The translations under genes and the position numbers were made by a program. This document shows positions 6,374 to 12,125 of a stretch of DNA of 15,140 nucleotides, piece after piece. How positions within the stretch are numbered: position 1 is the stretch's first letter; each line of letters opens with the position of its first letter. Origin of the DNA: Syntrophales bacterium (lineage in GTDB: Bacteria; Desulfobacterota; Syntrophia; Syntrophales; UBA8958); assembly GCA_023231165.1 (NCBI GenBank), contig JALNVY010000033.1:1-15140 (forward strand), given 5' to 3'. Below the pieces are notes generated by a model that ran no database searches, was not told where the DNA came from, and worked only from the letters and a program-made list of their open reading frames with translations.

Positions 6374-6853
6374 CTACTCGTTGCCATATGAGTCATCAAG
6401 CTGTGTATATCTTGATGACACCGTCCAGTCAGCACCTTCAGACTGTAGCTGCTGCTTAACCTTCTGGAATTTCTTGTACGACATTACTACGATCCGGCCA
6501 TCAGGGTACGTGACGTCAACCTGCTTGTGGGAAGATGGGCATATCTTCTCAAAATGTTTCTGGATACACCATGTTAATATGGTTGAGAATTTGGCGCCGG
6601 AGTCGGAGCGAAAACAGTTTATAGCGTCATGCACAGCCAAGTACGCCTGGTTTGACAGGTCGTCCCGCTCATTGACCGAATCCAGCTTCTCATACCTTTT
6701 AACCACTGATTTTATCAGCGGTAAACTACGATAATACATTTTCTCGGTCAGACTAGCCCTACTTGATTGCGTTTGGAGCGATAGACTATCGTAATCACAG
6801 TCTATCGCGTCCATAATGTTTGTGGAAATTGAAAACTGATCCTTGCGCTTCAT
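6374..6853 (-). CDS. Sigma-70 region-2-only protein
   Basis: A 159-residue protein. Residues about 38-105 match sigma-70 region 2, which binds the beta-prime clamp helices and opens the -10 element. 'YRSLPLIKSVVKRYEKL' fits region 2.1. 'DDLSNQAYLAVHDAINCF' fits D-L-x-Q-E-G-x-x-G-L-x-x-A-V-x-x-F of region 2.2, and 'GAKFSTILTWCIQKHFEK' fits region 2.3-2.4 (K-F-S-T-Y-A-x-W-W-I-R). No region 4 follows; the remaining 55 residues are a basic tail with 'VTYPDGRIVVMSYKKFQK'. The ATG has AAGGAGG six bases upstream. It lies directly after the interrupted helix-turn-helix gene and could set the element's own promoter use, or act as an anti-sigma-like competitor for the host sigma. The family assignment is good; the role is inferred. 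Confidence 0.72.
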   Translation of the reverse strand: MKRKDQFSISTNIMDAIDCDYDSLSLQTQSSRASLTEKMYYRSLPLIKSVVKRYEKLDSVNERDDLSNQAYLAVHDAINCFRSDSGAKFSTILTWCIQKHFEKICPSSHKQVDVTYPDGRIVVMSYKKFQKVKQQLQSEGADWTVSSRYTQLDDSYGNE

Positions 6854-7115
6854 TTATTGCCTCCTTATTTAGGTCTTTCGGCTTTACGAGATTCGATGTC
6901 GAGGTATGCGGATGTCCAGATTTGTTGGATATCCATTCCAATACGCTCGGGTATTTTTGCCTGAATTCGGTGAGAGACTTTCCAACCCTCAATCACCAGA
7001 ATATAGCCGACGGGTGGATTCTTAGTTCCCTGGCAATCTCGGAATGGCTGACACCGGTTTTCAGCATGGGTATACTGATGTCAACCGGCACTATAATTTT
7101 CGCTATTTGGTTCAT
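6795..7115 (-). pseudogene. Helix-turn-helix regulator interrupted by an in-frame TGA
   Basis: From ATG at 7115 the frame encodes 40 residues with a clear helix-turn-helix ('MLKTGVSHSEIARELRIHP', 17-35, then 'SAIFW'). It meets TGA at 6993-6995 and continues in the same frame for 65 more codons from TTG ('LRVGKSLTEFRQKYPSVLEW') to a TAG at 6795. The TGA directly follows TGG, so a second Trp codon (W-W-L) may have mutated to stop. The downstream part is protein-like and has no good start of its own. The full product would be about 106 residues. It is divergent from the CI-like repressor gene, the place of a Cro/CII-type regulator in phage immunity regions. Alternatives are a genuine 40-residue protein, readthrough, or a sequencing error. 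Confidence 0.55.
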
Positions 7116-7128
7116 TATTATGGTATAA

Positions 7129-7243
7129 TGCGAATAAAATGCCTATGTGTGGATGAAAATTGGCATTGCATAGGAAAATCTTTCTTTGATGTGTAAAAAA
7201 TGCGATAATACGGATCAAAAATAAGAGTGAGGCATTGCGATAT
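7129..7243. promoter_or_regulatory. Divergent control region with repeated TGCGA-TA sites
   Basis: Between the divergent repressor and helix-turn-helix genes the motif TGCGA(A)TA occurs at 7129-7137, 7201-7209 and 7236-7243. GGCATTGC is also repeated at 7162-7169 and 7231-7238, and an inverted pair CCTATG/CATAGG lies at 7142-7147 and 7169-7174. A -10-like GATAAT (7204-7209) could serve the repressor gene; on the minus strand TTATAC lies just before the ATG at 7115. The copies are well placed to be repressor operators. This is pattern reading only. Confidence 0.4.
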
Positions 7244-7949
7244 GGATGAATTGCTTTCCAGGTTTGTTTTGATAATAGAAATTATAAAGTCTTATCTCGC
7301 AAAAGGCATACTTGATGAAGAGCTGGTAAAAATTCTCGGCACAAACGAGAATACACTCAGGCATTACAAACGAAAAAAAGGGCTTCTTAAAAGCTTGGTG
7401 CTGGTAAACCTTATCGAACACTTCAATATCAACCCGCTATGGCTCTTCAAGGGCGAGGGCGAACCCTTTCCCGGTGCCAGAGATAGGTATCCAAATATCT
7501 GTGGTCAGGAACAATATGCAGCCTCCGTCCAGTCAGATCCGCACAACGAATATTTCTTTATCAACCGGACAAAAGGGGAGATAGGCGACGGCGGCATTGC
7601 ATCCGATCAGGATGCGGGGATTGCTTTCCGGAAGGAATGGATCAAAAGAAGGGGAAACCCTGAGTATATCTCGTTGTTGAAAGTGTCTGGGGACGCTATG
7701 GAACCGACTCTTTTATCCGGAGATCTGCTGTTAATAAATAAATCCCACACCACTGTTTCGCTTGAAGGAGGCATTTATGCCATTTCCGTAAAAGACGAAA
7801 TCATGATCAGGAGAATCCAGTACATGTTCCGGGATAACAAATTGAAGATCATGTGCGACAACACGAGATATGATCCCATCGAAGCCGATCGTGAGCAGGT
7901 TATGATCTACGGCAAGGTGATTTGGTTCGGGAGGGATATTGAAAGATAA
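7242..7949 (+). CDS. CI-type repressor with S24 (LexA-like) domain lacking the catalytic pair
   Basis: A 235-residue phage-type repressor. Residues about 12-75 fit the CI helix-turn-helix family ('EELVKILGTNENTLRHYKRK', then 'NPLWLFKGEGEPF'). A linker (76-125) leads to an S24/LexA-like C-terminal domain (about 128-232): 'FRKEWIKRRGNPEYISLLKV', 'SGDAMEPTLLSGDLLLIN' and 'GGIYAISVKDEIMIRRIQ'. In cleavable members the first motif is G-D-S-M-E-P-T with the Ser nucleophile, and the last has K-R. Here Ala152 replaces the Ser and Arg190 replaces the Lys, so RecA-stimulated self-cleavage is unlikely. I chose the ATG at 7242 because GAGG precedes it; a GTG at 7227 would add five residues. It is the only plus-strand gene between 1 and 13.8 kb and faces the helix-turn-helix/sigma-like cluster, which it probably represses. 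Confidence 0.85.
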   Translation: MDELLSRFVLIIEIIKSYLAKGILDEELVKILGTNENTLRHYKRKKGLLKSLVLVNLIEHFNINPLWLFKGEGEPFPGARDRYPNICGQEQYAASVQSDPHNEYFFINRTKGEIGDGGIASDQDAGIAFRKEWIKRRGNPEYISLLKVSGDAMEPTLLSGDLLLINKSHTTVSLEGGIYAISVKDEIMIRRIQYMFRDNKLKIMCDNTRYDPIEADREQVMIYGKVIWFGRDIER

Positions 7950-8107
7950 TCCGAGACGTAGTTGAAAAACGAAAATATTTCGTATTTGCCAAGCCTGCTT
8001 TTCGCTCCTTGTCGAGATAAGACTGGGAACAGCATATCGTTCATTGCGAACTGTGTACGTAAGACGATCTGAATCTCCACATGGCTAAAGCGAACACGCA
8101 AATCATT

Positions 8108-8142
8108 AAAAAATAGTCCTGACGATTTCTCGCCAGGACTAT
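8108..8142 (-). terminator. Intrinsic terminator after the RadC unit
   Basis: A perfect 9-bp stem (ATAGTCCTG at 8113-8121 with CAGGACTAT at 8134-8142), a 12-base loop, and a run of T on the minus strand (A 8108-8113 on the plus strand). It lies 36 bases beyond the stop of the 69-residue gene. The stretch 7950-8107 before it holds no recognisable gene. Confidence 0.85.
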
Positions 8143-8178
8143 CTGATCCATTCTCTATACCATGTGGCCGCAGAGTAT

Positions 8179-8388
8179 TTAACTCTGGCAGTCACCGTAA
8201 CAATAAGACACGCTACGTCGGATAGAACGGGGGGGCACGGAGGCCCGTCCCTGTGACTTGACGAGCTTCTGCGCCACGGCTGCAATGTGTTTCGGAGCAT
8301 ACCAGAGCTTGGCCTGGTTGTCCCACTTACACCCCATATCCCGGAGTACATCCCGGACTGGGAAAGTCTTTCCTGTTATGGCAATCAT
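8179..8388 (-). CDS. Small DUF5710-like single-domain protein
   Basis: A 69-residue protein. Residues 1-45 ('TGKTFPVRDVLRDMGCKWDN' followed by 'QAKLWYAPKH') match the small domain with G-x-x-W-D-x-x-x-K-x-W-Y-x-P seen in DUF5710-type proteins and in N- or C-terminal parts of phage and plasmid DNA-metabolism proteins. The C-terminal tail is basic and ends with 'SYCYGDCQS', a possible remnant of a metal-binding Cys cluster. A run of seven C (minus strand) precedes the tail, so the end may be shifted relative to relatives. The ATG has AAAGGAG six bases upstream. It lies 34 bases after RadC and before a terminator, so it is the last gene of that unit. Function unknown. Confidence 0.65.
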   Translation of the reverse strand: MIAITGKTFPVRDVLRDMGCKWDNQAKLWYAPKHIAAVAQKLVKSQGRASVPPRSIRRSVSYCYGDCQS

Positions 8389-8422
8389 TTCTGATCTCCT
8401 TTCTCCGCGCGTATGGCGCGGT

Positions 8423-8878
8423 TCAAAAACTTATCCACCCTTTTTCGCGGAAGGAAACACCATGCCCGCTTGCAAGGATAACGTGGTCATGTATGCGGAT
8501 TTCGAATAACGATGCCGCCTCCACAATTTTTTTCGTCAATTCTTTGTCATCGTTCGAAGCATGGGTGTTGCCCGACGGGTGATTGTGTACGAGAATCATG
8601 GCGACCGCGCCGGATAGCAGTGCGTGTTTTATTACTTCGCGGGGATATACAACGGCGGAGCCAGTCGTTCCAGGCACCACGTGGATGCCTATCAACTTGT
8701 TTTGCCCGTTGAGATAAAGTACAATGAACTTCTCTATGTCGCTGTCCTCTAAACTCTTCGCAAATTCGATGACGGACTCTGGGTCAGCCATTTGTATTGC
8801 CGGATTATATGGGAAATCCGACTCTTTGATCCGCTTGGTTTCCAGTCGGTAGGCGTACCTTACGTAGTCTTTTCTCAC
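8423..8878 (-). CDS. radC: RadC-like JAB/MPN-domain protein
   Basis: A 151-residue RadC-family protein reduced to the JAB/MPN metalloprotease-like domain. The metal-binding motif is complete: 'ILVHNHPSGNTHASNDD' (95-111) with H98, H100, S108 and D111, and an upstream acidic residue (E49) in 'DIEKFIVLYLN'. The C-terminal 'DHVILASGHGVSFREKGWI' is also typical. The chromosomal RadC N-terminal helix-hairpin-helix domain is missing, as is usual for plasmid and island copies such as YkfG/YeeS. Start is GTG with AAGGAG seven bases upstream. Stand-alone RadC proteins are common on mobile elements; their biochemical job is not settled. It is the middle gene of a three-gene unit. Confidence 0.9.
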   Translation of the reverse strand: MRKDYVRYAYRLETKRIKESDFPYNPAIQMADPESVIEFAKSLEDSDIEKFIVLYLNGQNKLIGIHVVPGTTGSAVVYPREVIKHALLSGAVAMILVHNHPSGNTHASNDDKELTKKIVEAASLFEIRIHDHVILASGHGVSFREKGWISF

Positions 8879-8902
8879 TATTGTTCTCCTTCCGGTAATT
8901 TA

Positions 8903-9109
8903 TCAATGATTCCAGTGGTCTCTCGACCACCATGTTCCGTTGATGAGAATCCTGCTTTTTTCATCAATTGGGACTCCCGTTTTTCCACCTGCGGTTAGCA
9001 GGACGGAACACCGATCTTTTCGGCCAAGGTAATCGAACCCGGCGACGGTAAACATCCATGTTCTACCTTCTTTGTGTTGCCTAAAACCGTGATAATCCCT
9101 TATGTCCAT
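8903..9109 (-). CDS. Small 68-aa protein of unknown function
   Basis: Supported by ATG with AAAGGAG five bases upstream and a short gap to radC (24 bp). The product is hydrophilic and probably beta-rich ('WMFTVAGFDYLGRKDRCSV', then 'TWWSRDHWNH'), with many aromatic residues and no signal peptide or recognised domain. It has its own unit because a terminator separates it from the gene upstream. No function is proposed. Confidence 0.6.
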   Translation of the reverse strand: MDIRDYHGFRQHKEGRTWMFTVAGFDYLGRKDRCSVLLTAGGKTGVPIDEKSRILINGTWWSRDHWNH

Positions 9110-9149
9110 TTTGATCTCCTTTCGGTAATTATGGGATAGGATGGCGAAT

Positions 9150-9178
9150 AAAAAAGGGCGGGGAATCCCACCCTTTTT
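9150..9178. terminator. Bidirectional-looking intrinsic terminator
   Basis: GGGCGGG (9156-9162) and CCCACCC (9167-9173) form a stem with a GAAT loop. The single C/A mismatch on the plus strand becomes a G-U pair on the minus strand. An A-run stands on the left and a T-run on the right, so minus-strand RNA ends in U. It closes the Cas4-like/gp3-like unit. Confidence 0.82.
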
Positions 9179-9206
9179 ACTCGGCTCTTGTCTTGACGGA
9201 GCGGTT

Positions 9207-10346
9207 CTATGCCGCTGCTTTTAGACTGAAAATTGTGGTGTCGCCCCGCTGAAGCGAGACTATCGCTCCCGCTGCGACAGCCATAGTCATGCCGCGCATT
9301 TTCTGCAACACGACGGCCTCCTCAATACCAGCTTTGGCGGCCAGCTTGAGGATCGCTGACTGCTGCGCTACGTTTGCAAGCACCTCGCCTTTCTCTGACG
9401 GGATGCCCCCTTTCGGAGGTTGGGGCTGCGCCTGACCTGGCGATTCCGGATTGGGCGCCTTCAGCGGGGGCGTCTGTGCCAGAGCCTGTGACGACTCCGG
9501 TTCGGTTACGAAATCAGGAGCAGCGGCAGGTTGAGCCGCATCCGTTTCCTTCATGCTGACGGAGGAGTTGTTCCCATATGGGATCGCAGGTATGGCGTCA
9601 TCCTCGACAACCACCGTAGCGGCGTCGTCAAACTGCGGGTTGCAGTCCTCCGGCGGCGCCAAAGCCAGACGGCTGGCCGCCGTCAATACCCGACGGTTAT
9701 CATCCCGCAGGCCGTTGACAGACTCCACATCCGCGTCCGTAAGGACAATTTGCAACGGATAGTGGATTGTCTTCTTGCCATTTGCGTTTGTCTCACGGGG
9801 TACGCGTCGCAGCTTCAGCGGCACCATTGCGAACCGACCAACGAGGGCTTGGACGAAGTCCAAACCTGAGTTTATGTCGATTATGGAGTGGTACGACCCC
9901 ATATCGAACTGATAGATACCGCCCATACTGACCTTGGGCAACATTACCATCAGGTGCGCCCTTCGTTGACACACGCCCTGTTCCAAGAGTTCGCAGGGAC
10001 AGGGCCTTTCGCGCATGGACTGGGTTTTCTCGTCCAGACGCATGGCGCACTCTCCGTTACCGATGCACTTCAAGCCCCGGCTCCCCCCATACCACTTGTA
10101 GGACTGAGGGAAGACAGACTCAATGTCATTCAGTGGAAACATGACATCGAGTTCTGTAGGCTTGTCGCCATAAACCTTCTCGACTTCGGGGGGGACCACG
10201 AAGTAGTTGACCTCCCGCGGATATTCCTTTCCGCCTTTGGCCGATACGGCCTTAACGCCAAGACGAATCTTCCCCAGACGAGGAAGGCGCCGCTTGTCCG
10301 ACAGATCCTTGATACGTGTGAAATTTCCTTTGAATGATGTATTCAT
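9207..10346 (-). CDS. Phage gp3-like (recombination-directionality-factor-like) protein
   Basis: A 379-residue protein of a family I recall from phages and plasmids, sometimes annotated as gp3-like or recombination-directionality-factor-like. Typical stretches are 'RRLPRLGKIRLGVKAVS' (19-35), 'YFVVPPEVEKVYGDKPTELD' (48-67), 'VFPQSYKWYGGS' and 'SYHSIIDINSGLDFVQALVG' (151-170). Cys residues at 94, 100, 116, 118 and 126 could bind a metal. Residues about 265-325 are a Pro/Gln/Ala-rich linker, then a small helical end. I chose the ATG at 10346 because AAAGGAG precedes it and it overlaps the TGA of the Cas4-like gene (ATGA), giving translational coupling. The longer frame to 10514 only overlaps that gene. 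Pairing with a nuclease suggests a recombination or DNA-replication role; an excision role is not shown. Confidence 0.72.
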   Translation of the reverse strand: MNTSFKGNFTRIKDLSDKRRLPRLGKIRLGVKAVSAKGGKEYPREVNYFVVPPEVEKVYGDKPTELDVMFPLNDIESVFPQSYKWYGGSRGLKCIGNGECAMRLDEKTQSMRERPCPCELLEQGVCQRRAHLMVMLPKVSMGGIYQFDMGSYHSIIDINSGLDFVQALVGRFAMVPLKLRRVPRETNANGKKTIHYPLQIVLTDADVESVNGLRDDNRRVLTAASRLALAPPEDCNPQFDDAATVVVEDDAIPAIPYGNNSSVSMKETDAAQPAAAPDFVTEPESSQALAQTPPLKAPNPESPGQAQPQPPKGGIPSEKGEVLANVAQQSAILKLAAKAGIEEAVVLQKMRGMTMAVAAGAIVSLQRGDTTIFSLKAAA

Positions 10347-11407
10347 GCTTTTTCTCCTTTTACGGTAAAAACTTCGATTGTCTTTTCGACACGCGCATTC
10401 TTGAGTATTTCCGGCGGAATGAGCGTGTTGTCCACTGTCTGCCTTTTTTGGAAGGCCAAATTCACCGAGTATCCGTCCAATATTGCACGACAGGCGTTGG
10501 CGTGGTTGAGCCACCCTTTGAGGCTCTTTTTGATCTCATCCTGGCGCTTCTTGAAAGTCGCCTGAATGTCGGATATTTCCACGTATTCAGCGGCTTGCGC
10601 TGCTGCATCCGCATCCAAAGCCACAAACTCGGTGAACTCCTCCTGGTAATTCTCGTAGCAGGGTTCTGAGTAGGGGCAATAGTCGCACTGCCAGTCGGAA
10701 CGCTCATACTGACGCTCCGGCAGTGCTTGCTCAACACGGTGCTTCTCCACTTGCGCGAAACGCTCGAAAGCGTCCCGGTACAGGTTTTCGAATACCGCCA
10801 CGTCCTCGCCGTCCCTGAAGGTTCCGTCGCTGCCCATGAGGTGCTTGACGACCAGAATGTCGTCTGCACTGTTGTAGTCCAGCATGTACTCCAAGTAGGC
10901 TGAGGTGTTCTTGTTCTTGATGAGCAGGATCGCCTCTCTGATCTGGGGGTTGACCTTTTGTAATCCCACCAAGTATAGACAGCACTGGGTGAGATAATCC
11001 ATCGGGTAAGCCCCTTTGAGATACCGCTCAAATCCGAAGTGATTGATGGCCTTGTGTTCCCACAGGCGATCAATACCAAGAAGGTCCGTGATAATGCCGT
11101 CAATACTGCCGACGACATCAAACGCCTGACCAAGATGGGTAGTTGTTCCGCAGTTCAAGACCAGTTGCTGGCTGTGAAGCTGGAATGCTGACTTTCTGAT
11201 CCAGTCTGCCGTCAACTCCTCATGCCAAGAGGAGTCGTCCAATACGACGACAAACCGGTCCGACATTTTTTTTGCCTTGAGGCCATGCGCTTTGTAGCAC
11301 AACTGGCGCAAGCACCTCTCCGGGCCGCTGGATGACGGGCGGGGGCGGTAATCCTGCTCCGGCTTCTGGTTCATTCCGGCCACTTTTAATAACATGTCTG
11401 CTAACAA
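10343..11407 (-). CDS. Cas4/RecB-like PD-(D/E)XK nuclease with Fe-S cluster motif
   Basis: A 354-residue nuclease of the RecB/Cas4/AddB type. Motifs in order: N-terminal 'SSSGPERCLRQLCYKAHGL' (25-43) with Cys32; His62 in 'SSWHEEL'; Asp103 in 'VGSIDGIITD'; E117-x-K119 in 'RLWEHKAIN'; the Q-x3-Y motif at Q141-Y145 ('TQCCLY'); and a Cys cluster 'CDYCPYSEPC' (241, 244, 250). The four Cys around the nuclease core are the pattern of a [4Fe-4S] cluster. Such enzymes usually degrade or process DNA ends, often with a single-strand annealing or RDF-like partner. There is no cas1, cas2 or CRISPR array here, so this is not an adaptation gene. TTG at 11407 is the likely start because AAGGAGAG lies eight bases upstream; an ATG at 11395 is too distant. 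The C-terminal 100 residues are helical and unassigned. Confidence 0.83.
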   Translation of the reverse strand: MLADMLLKVAGMNQKPEQDYRPRPSSSGPERCLRQLCYKAHGLKAKKMSDRFVVVLDDSSWHEELTADWIRKSAFQLHSQQLVLNCGTTTHLGQAFDVVGSIDGIITDLLGIDRLWEHKAINHFGFERYLKGAYPMDYLTQCCLYLVGLQKVNPQIREAILLIKNKNTSAYLEYMLDYNSADDILVVKHLMGSDGTFRDGEDVAVFENLYRDAFERFAQVEKHRVEQALPERQYERSDWQCDYCPYSEPCYENYQEEFTEFVALDADAAAQAAEYVEISDIQATFKKRQDEIKKSLKGWLNHANACRAILDGYSVNLAFQKRQTVDNTLIPPEILKNARVEKTIEVFTVKGEKA

Positions 11408-11434
11408 AGTCTGTTCTCTCCTTTCGCAGGTAAT

Positions 11435-11476
11435 AAAAAAGCCACGAGACAGGCGTGATTACCTGTTCTTTGTGGC
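11435..11476 (-). terminator. Intrinsic terminator upstream of the Cas4-like gene
   Basis: GCCAC (11441-11445) pairs with GTGGC (11472-11476) and ACAGG (11449-11453) with CCTGT (11462-11466), separated by small internal loops, followed on the minus strand by a run of T (A 11435-11440 on plus). It closes the 89-aa/66-aa unit and lies partly between its end and the ribosome site of the nuclease. The rest of 11408-11519 holds no gene. Confidence 0.8.
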
Positions 11477-11519
11477 CTTTGTGTTTGAATTTTAGAACCG
11501 TCGCTTACTGCTGCGGTTC

Positions 11520-11720
11520 CTATTGTTGGGTCGTTTGGACCTGGGCAATGTTTCTAACAACCTGCCACAGGTCAAACAGGCACCGACGCTGAGGTGATGA
11601 GTCGGAGTCAATCCATCCGGGGTCGCTCAACAGAGCATCCAGGTGGCTGTAACGATCGTACACACCCAGAACGGCGGCGTACATGGCGGCAAGGTCATCG
11701 TTGATCATCATGTCCATCAT
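11520..11720 (-). CDS. Small 66-aa protein of unknown function
   Basis: Starts with ATG overlapping the TGA stop of the 89-residue gene, so its translation is probably coupled to it. The product begins 'MMDMMINDDLAAMYAAV', is acidic and mostly helical, and contains 'RRCLFDLWQVVRN'. No domain is recognised. A terminator follows 44 bases later. In the other reading of the upstream gene (see finding) part of this region would be the end of that protein, so some doubt remains. Confidence 0.5.
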   Translation of the reverse strand: MMDMMINDDLAAMYAAVLGVYDRYSHLDALLSDPGWIDSDSSPQRRCLFDLWQVVRNIAQVQTTQQ

Positions 11721-11986
11721 GCACCTTTTGGTTCATCAGCAGTTAGTAACCTGCAATATCGCGCCAGGGATATTTTCCCGAACGCATCTTTTTTCGTGGC
11801 AATCCTGAACAGTTTGACGATCATCCTGACCAGCGCCAGGAGATTGTCATATTGATCTGGCCGGATTCTATCCGGGTAAAGCATTCTCAAGAGCTTACCG
11901 GTGTTTCCAAACGAGTTGCCGTAAGCCTTCTGCTTCTCGTCCACCAACCGCCCTATGGCAGCGCCTACTTCCACATAAGTAATCAT
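11717..11986 (-). CDS. Small phage-type protein, probably frameshifted near its end
   Basis: An 89-residue protein whose first 70 residues resemble a small phage protein family, with 'VDEKQKAYGNSFGNTGKLL' (15-33), 'YPDRIRPDQYDNLLALVRM' (37-55) and 'KLFRIATKKDAFG' (58-70). From memory, relatives continue after D-A-F-G with something like E-S-P-W-R-D-I-A-G-Y-A-L-L. The annotated frame instead reads 'KISLARYCRLLTADEPKGA'. The +1 frame gives 'GKYPWRDIAGY' and then a TAA, so the gene looks shifted at the A-run (plus strand 11773-11776). The ATG has AAGGAGG nearby upstream. Function unknown; a link to nucleotide-modification-associated (DUF1599-like) or MazG-like proteins is only a guess. Confidence 0.6.
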   Translation of the reverse strand: MITYVEVGAAIGRLVDEKQKAYGNSFGNTGKLLRMLYPDRIRPDQYDNLLALVRMIVKLFRIATKKDAFGKISLARYCRLLTADEPKGA

Positions 11987-12046
11987 TTCTTGTTGCCTCC
12001 TTCTCCATTGATTTAATTAGGTAATTAGTCAGCCCGTTTCAGGACG

Positions 12047-12094
12047 AAAAAAAGCCGCACCTGTACCGCTGTAAGACGGTTCAGCCATGCGGCT
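12047..12094 (-). terminator. Intrinsic terminator after the phosphohistidine-domain gene
   Basis: AGCCGCA (12053-12059) pairs with TGCGGCT (12088-12094), with an inner ACCG/CGGT helix (12065-12068 and 12077-12080). On the minus strand it is followed by a run of T (A 12047-12053 on plus). It starts 32 bases after the stop of the 518-residue gene. The nested inner helix is more elaborate than a simple hairpin. Confidence 0.85.
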
Positions 12095-12125
12095 ATGTTC
12101 GTGACCTACTAAAAATACTAACTGT

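Noticed and set aside
6795..7115. Genome-wide recoding of TGA to Trp
   Set aside because: TGA ends the RadC, Cas4-like and 89-aa frames at places where stopping is expected, two of them in ATGA overlaps, so TGA is a normal stop here.
6820..7128. Plus-strand open frame with a hydrophobic end
   Set aside because: The opposite strand carries a clear helix-turn-helix; the hydrophobic residues arise from its complement, and there is no ribosome site.
10347..10514. 56-residue N-terminal extension of the gp3-like gene
   Set aside because: It lies inside the nuclease gene in another frame; AAAGGAG and the ATGA overlap fix the start at 10346.
10343..11407. CRISPR adaptation gene (cas4)
   Set aside because: No cas1, cas2 or repeat-spacer array is present; the neighbour is a phage gp3-like gene, so a stand-alone RecB-type nuclease is the better reading.
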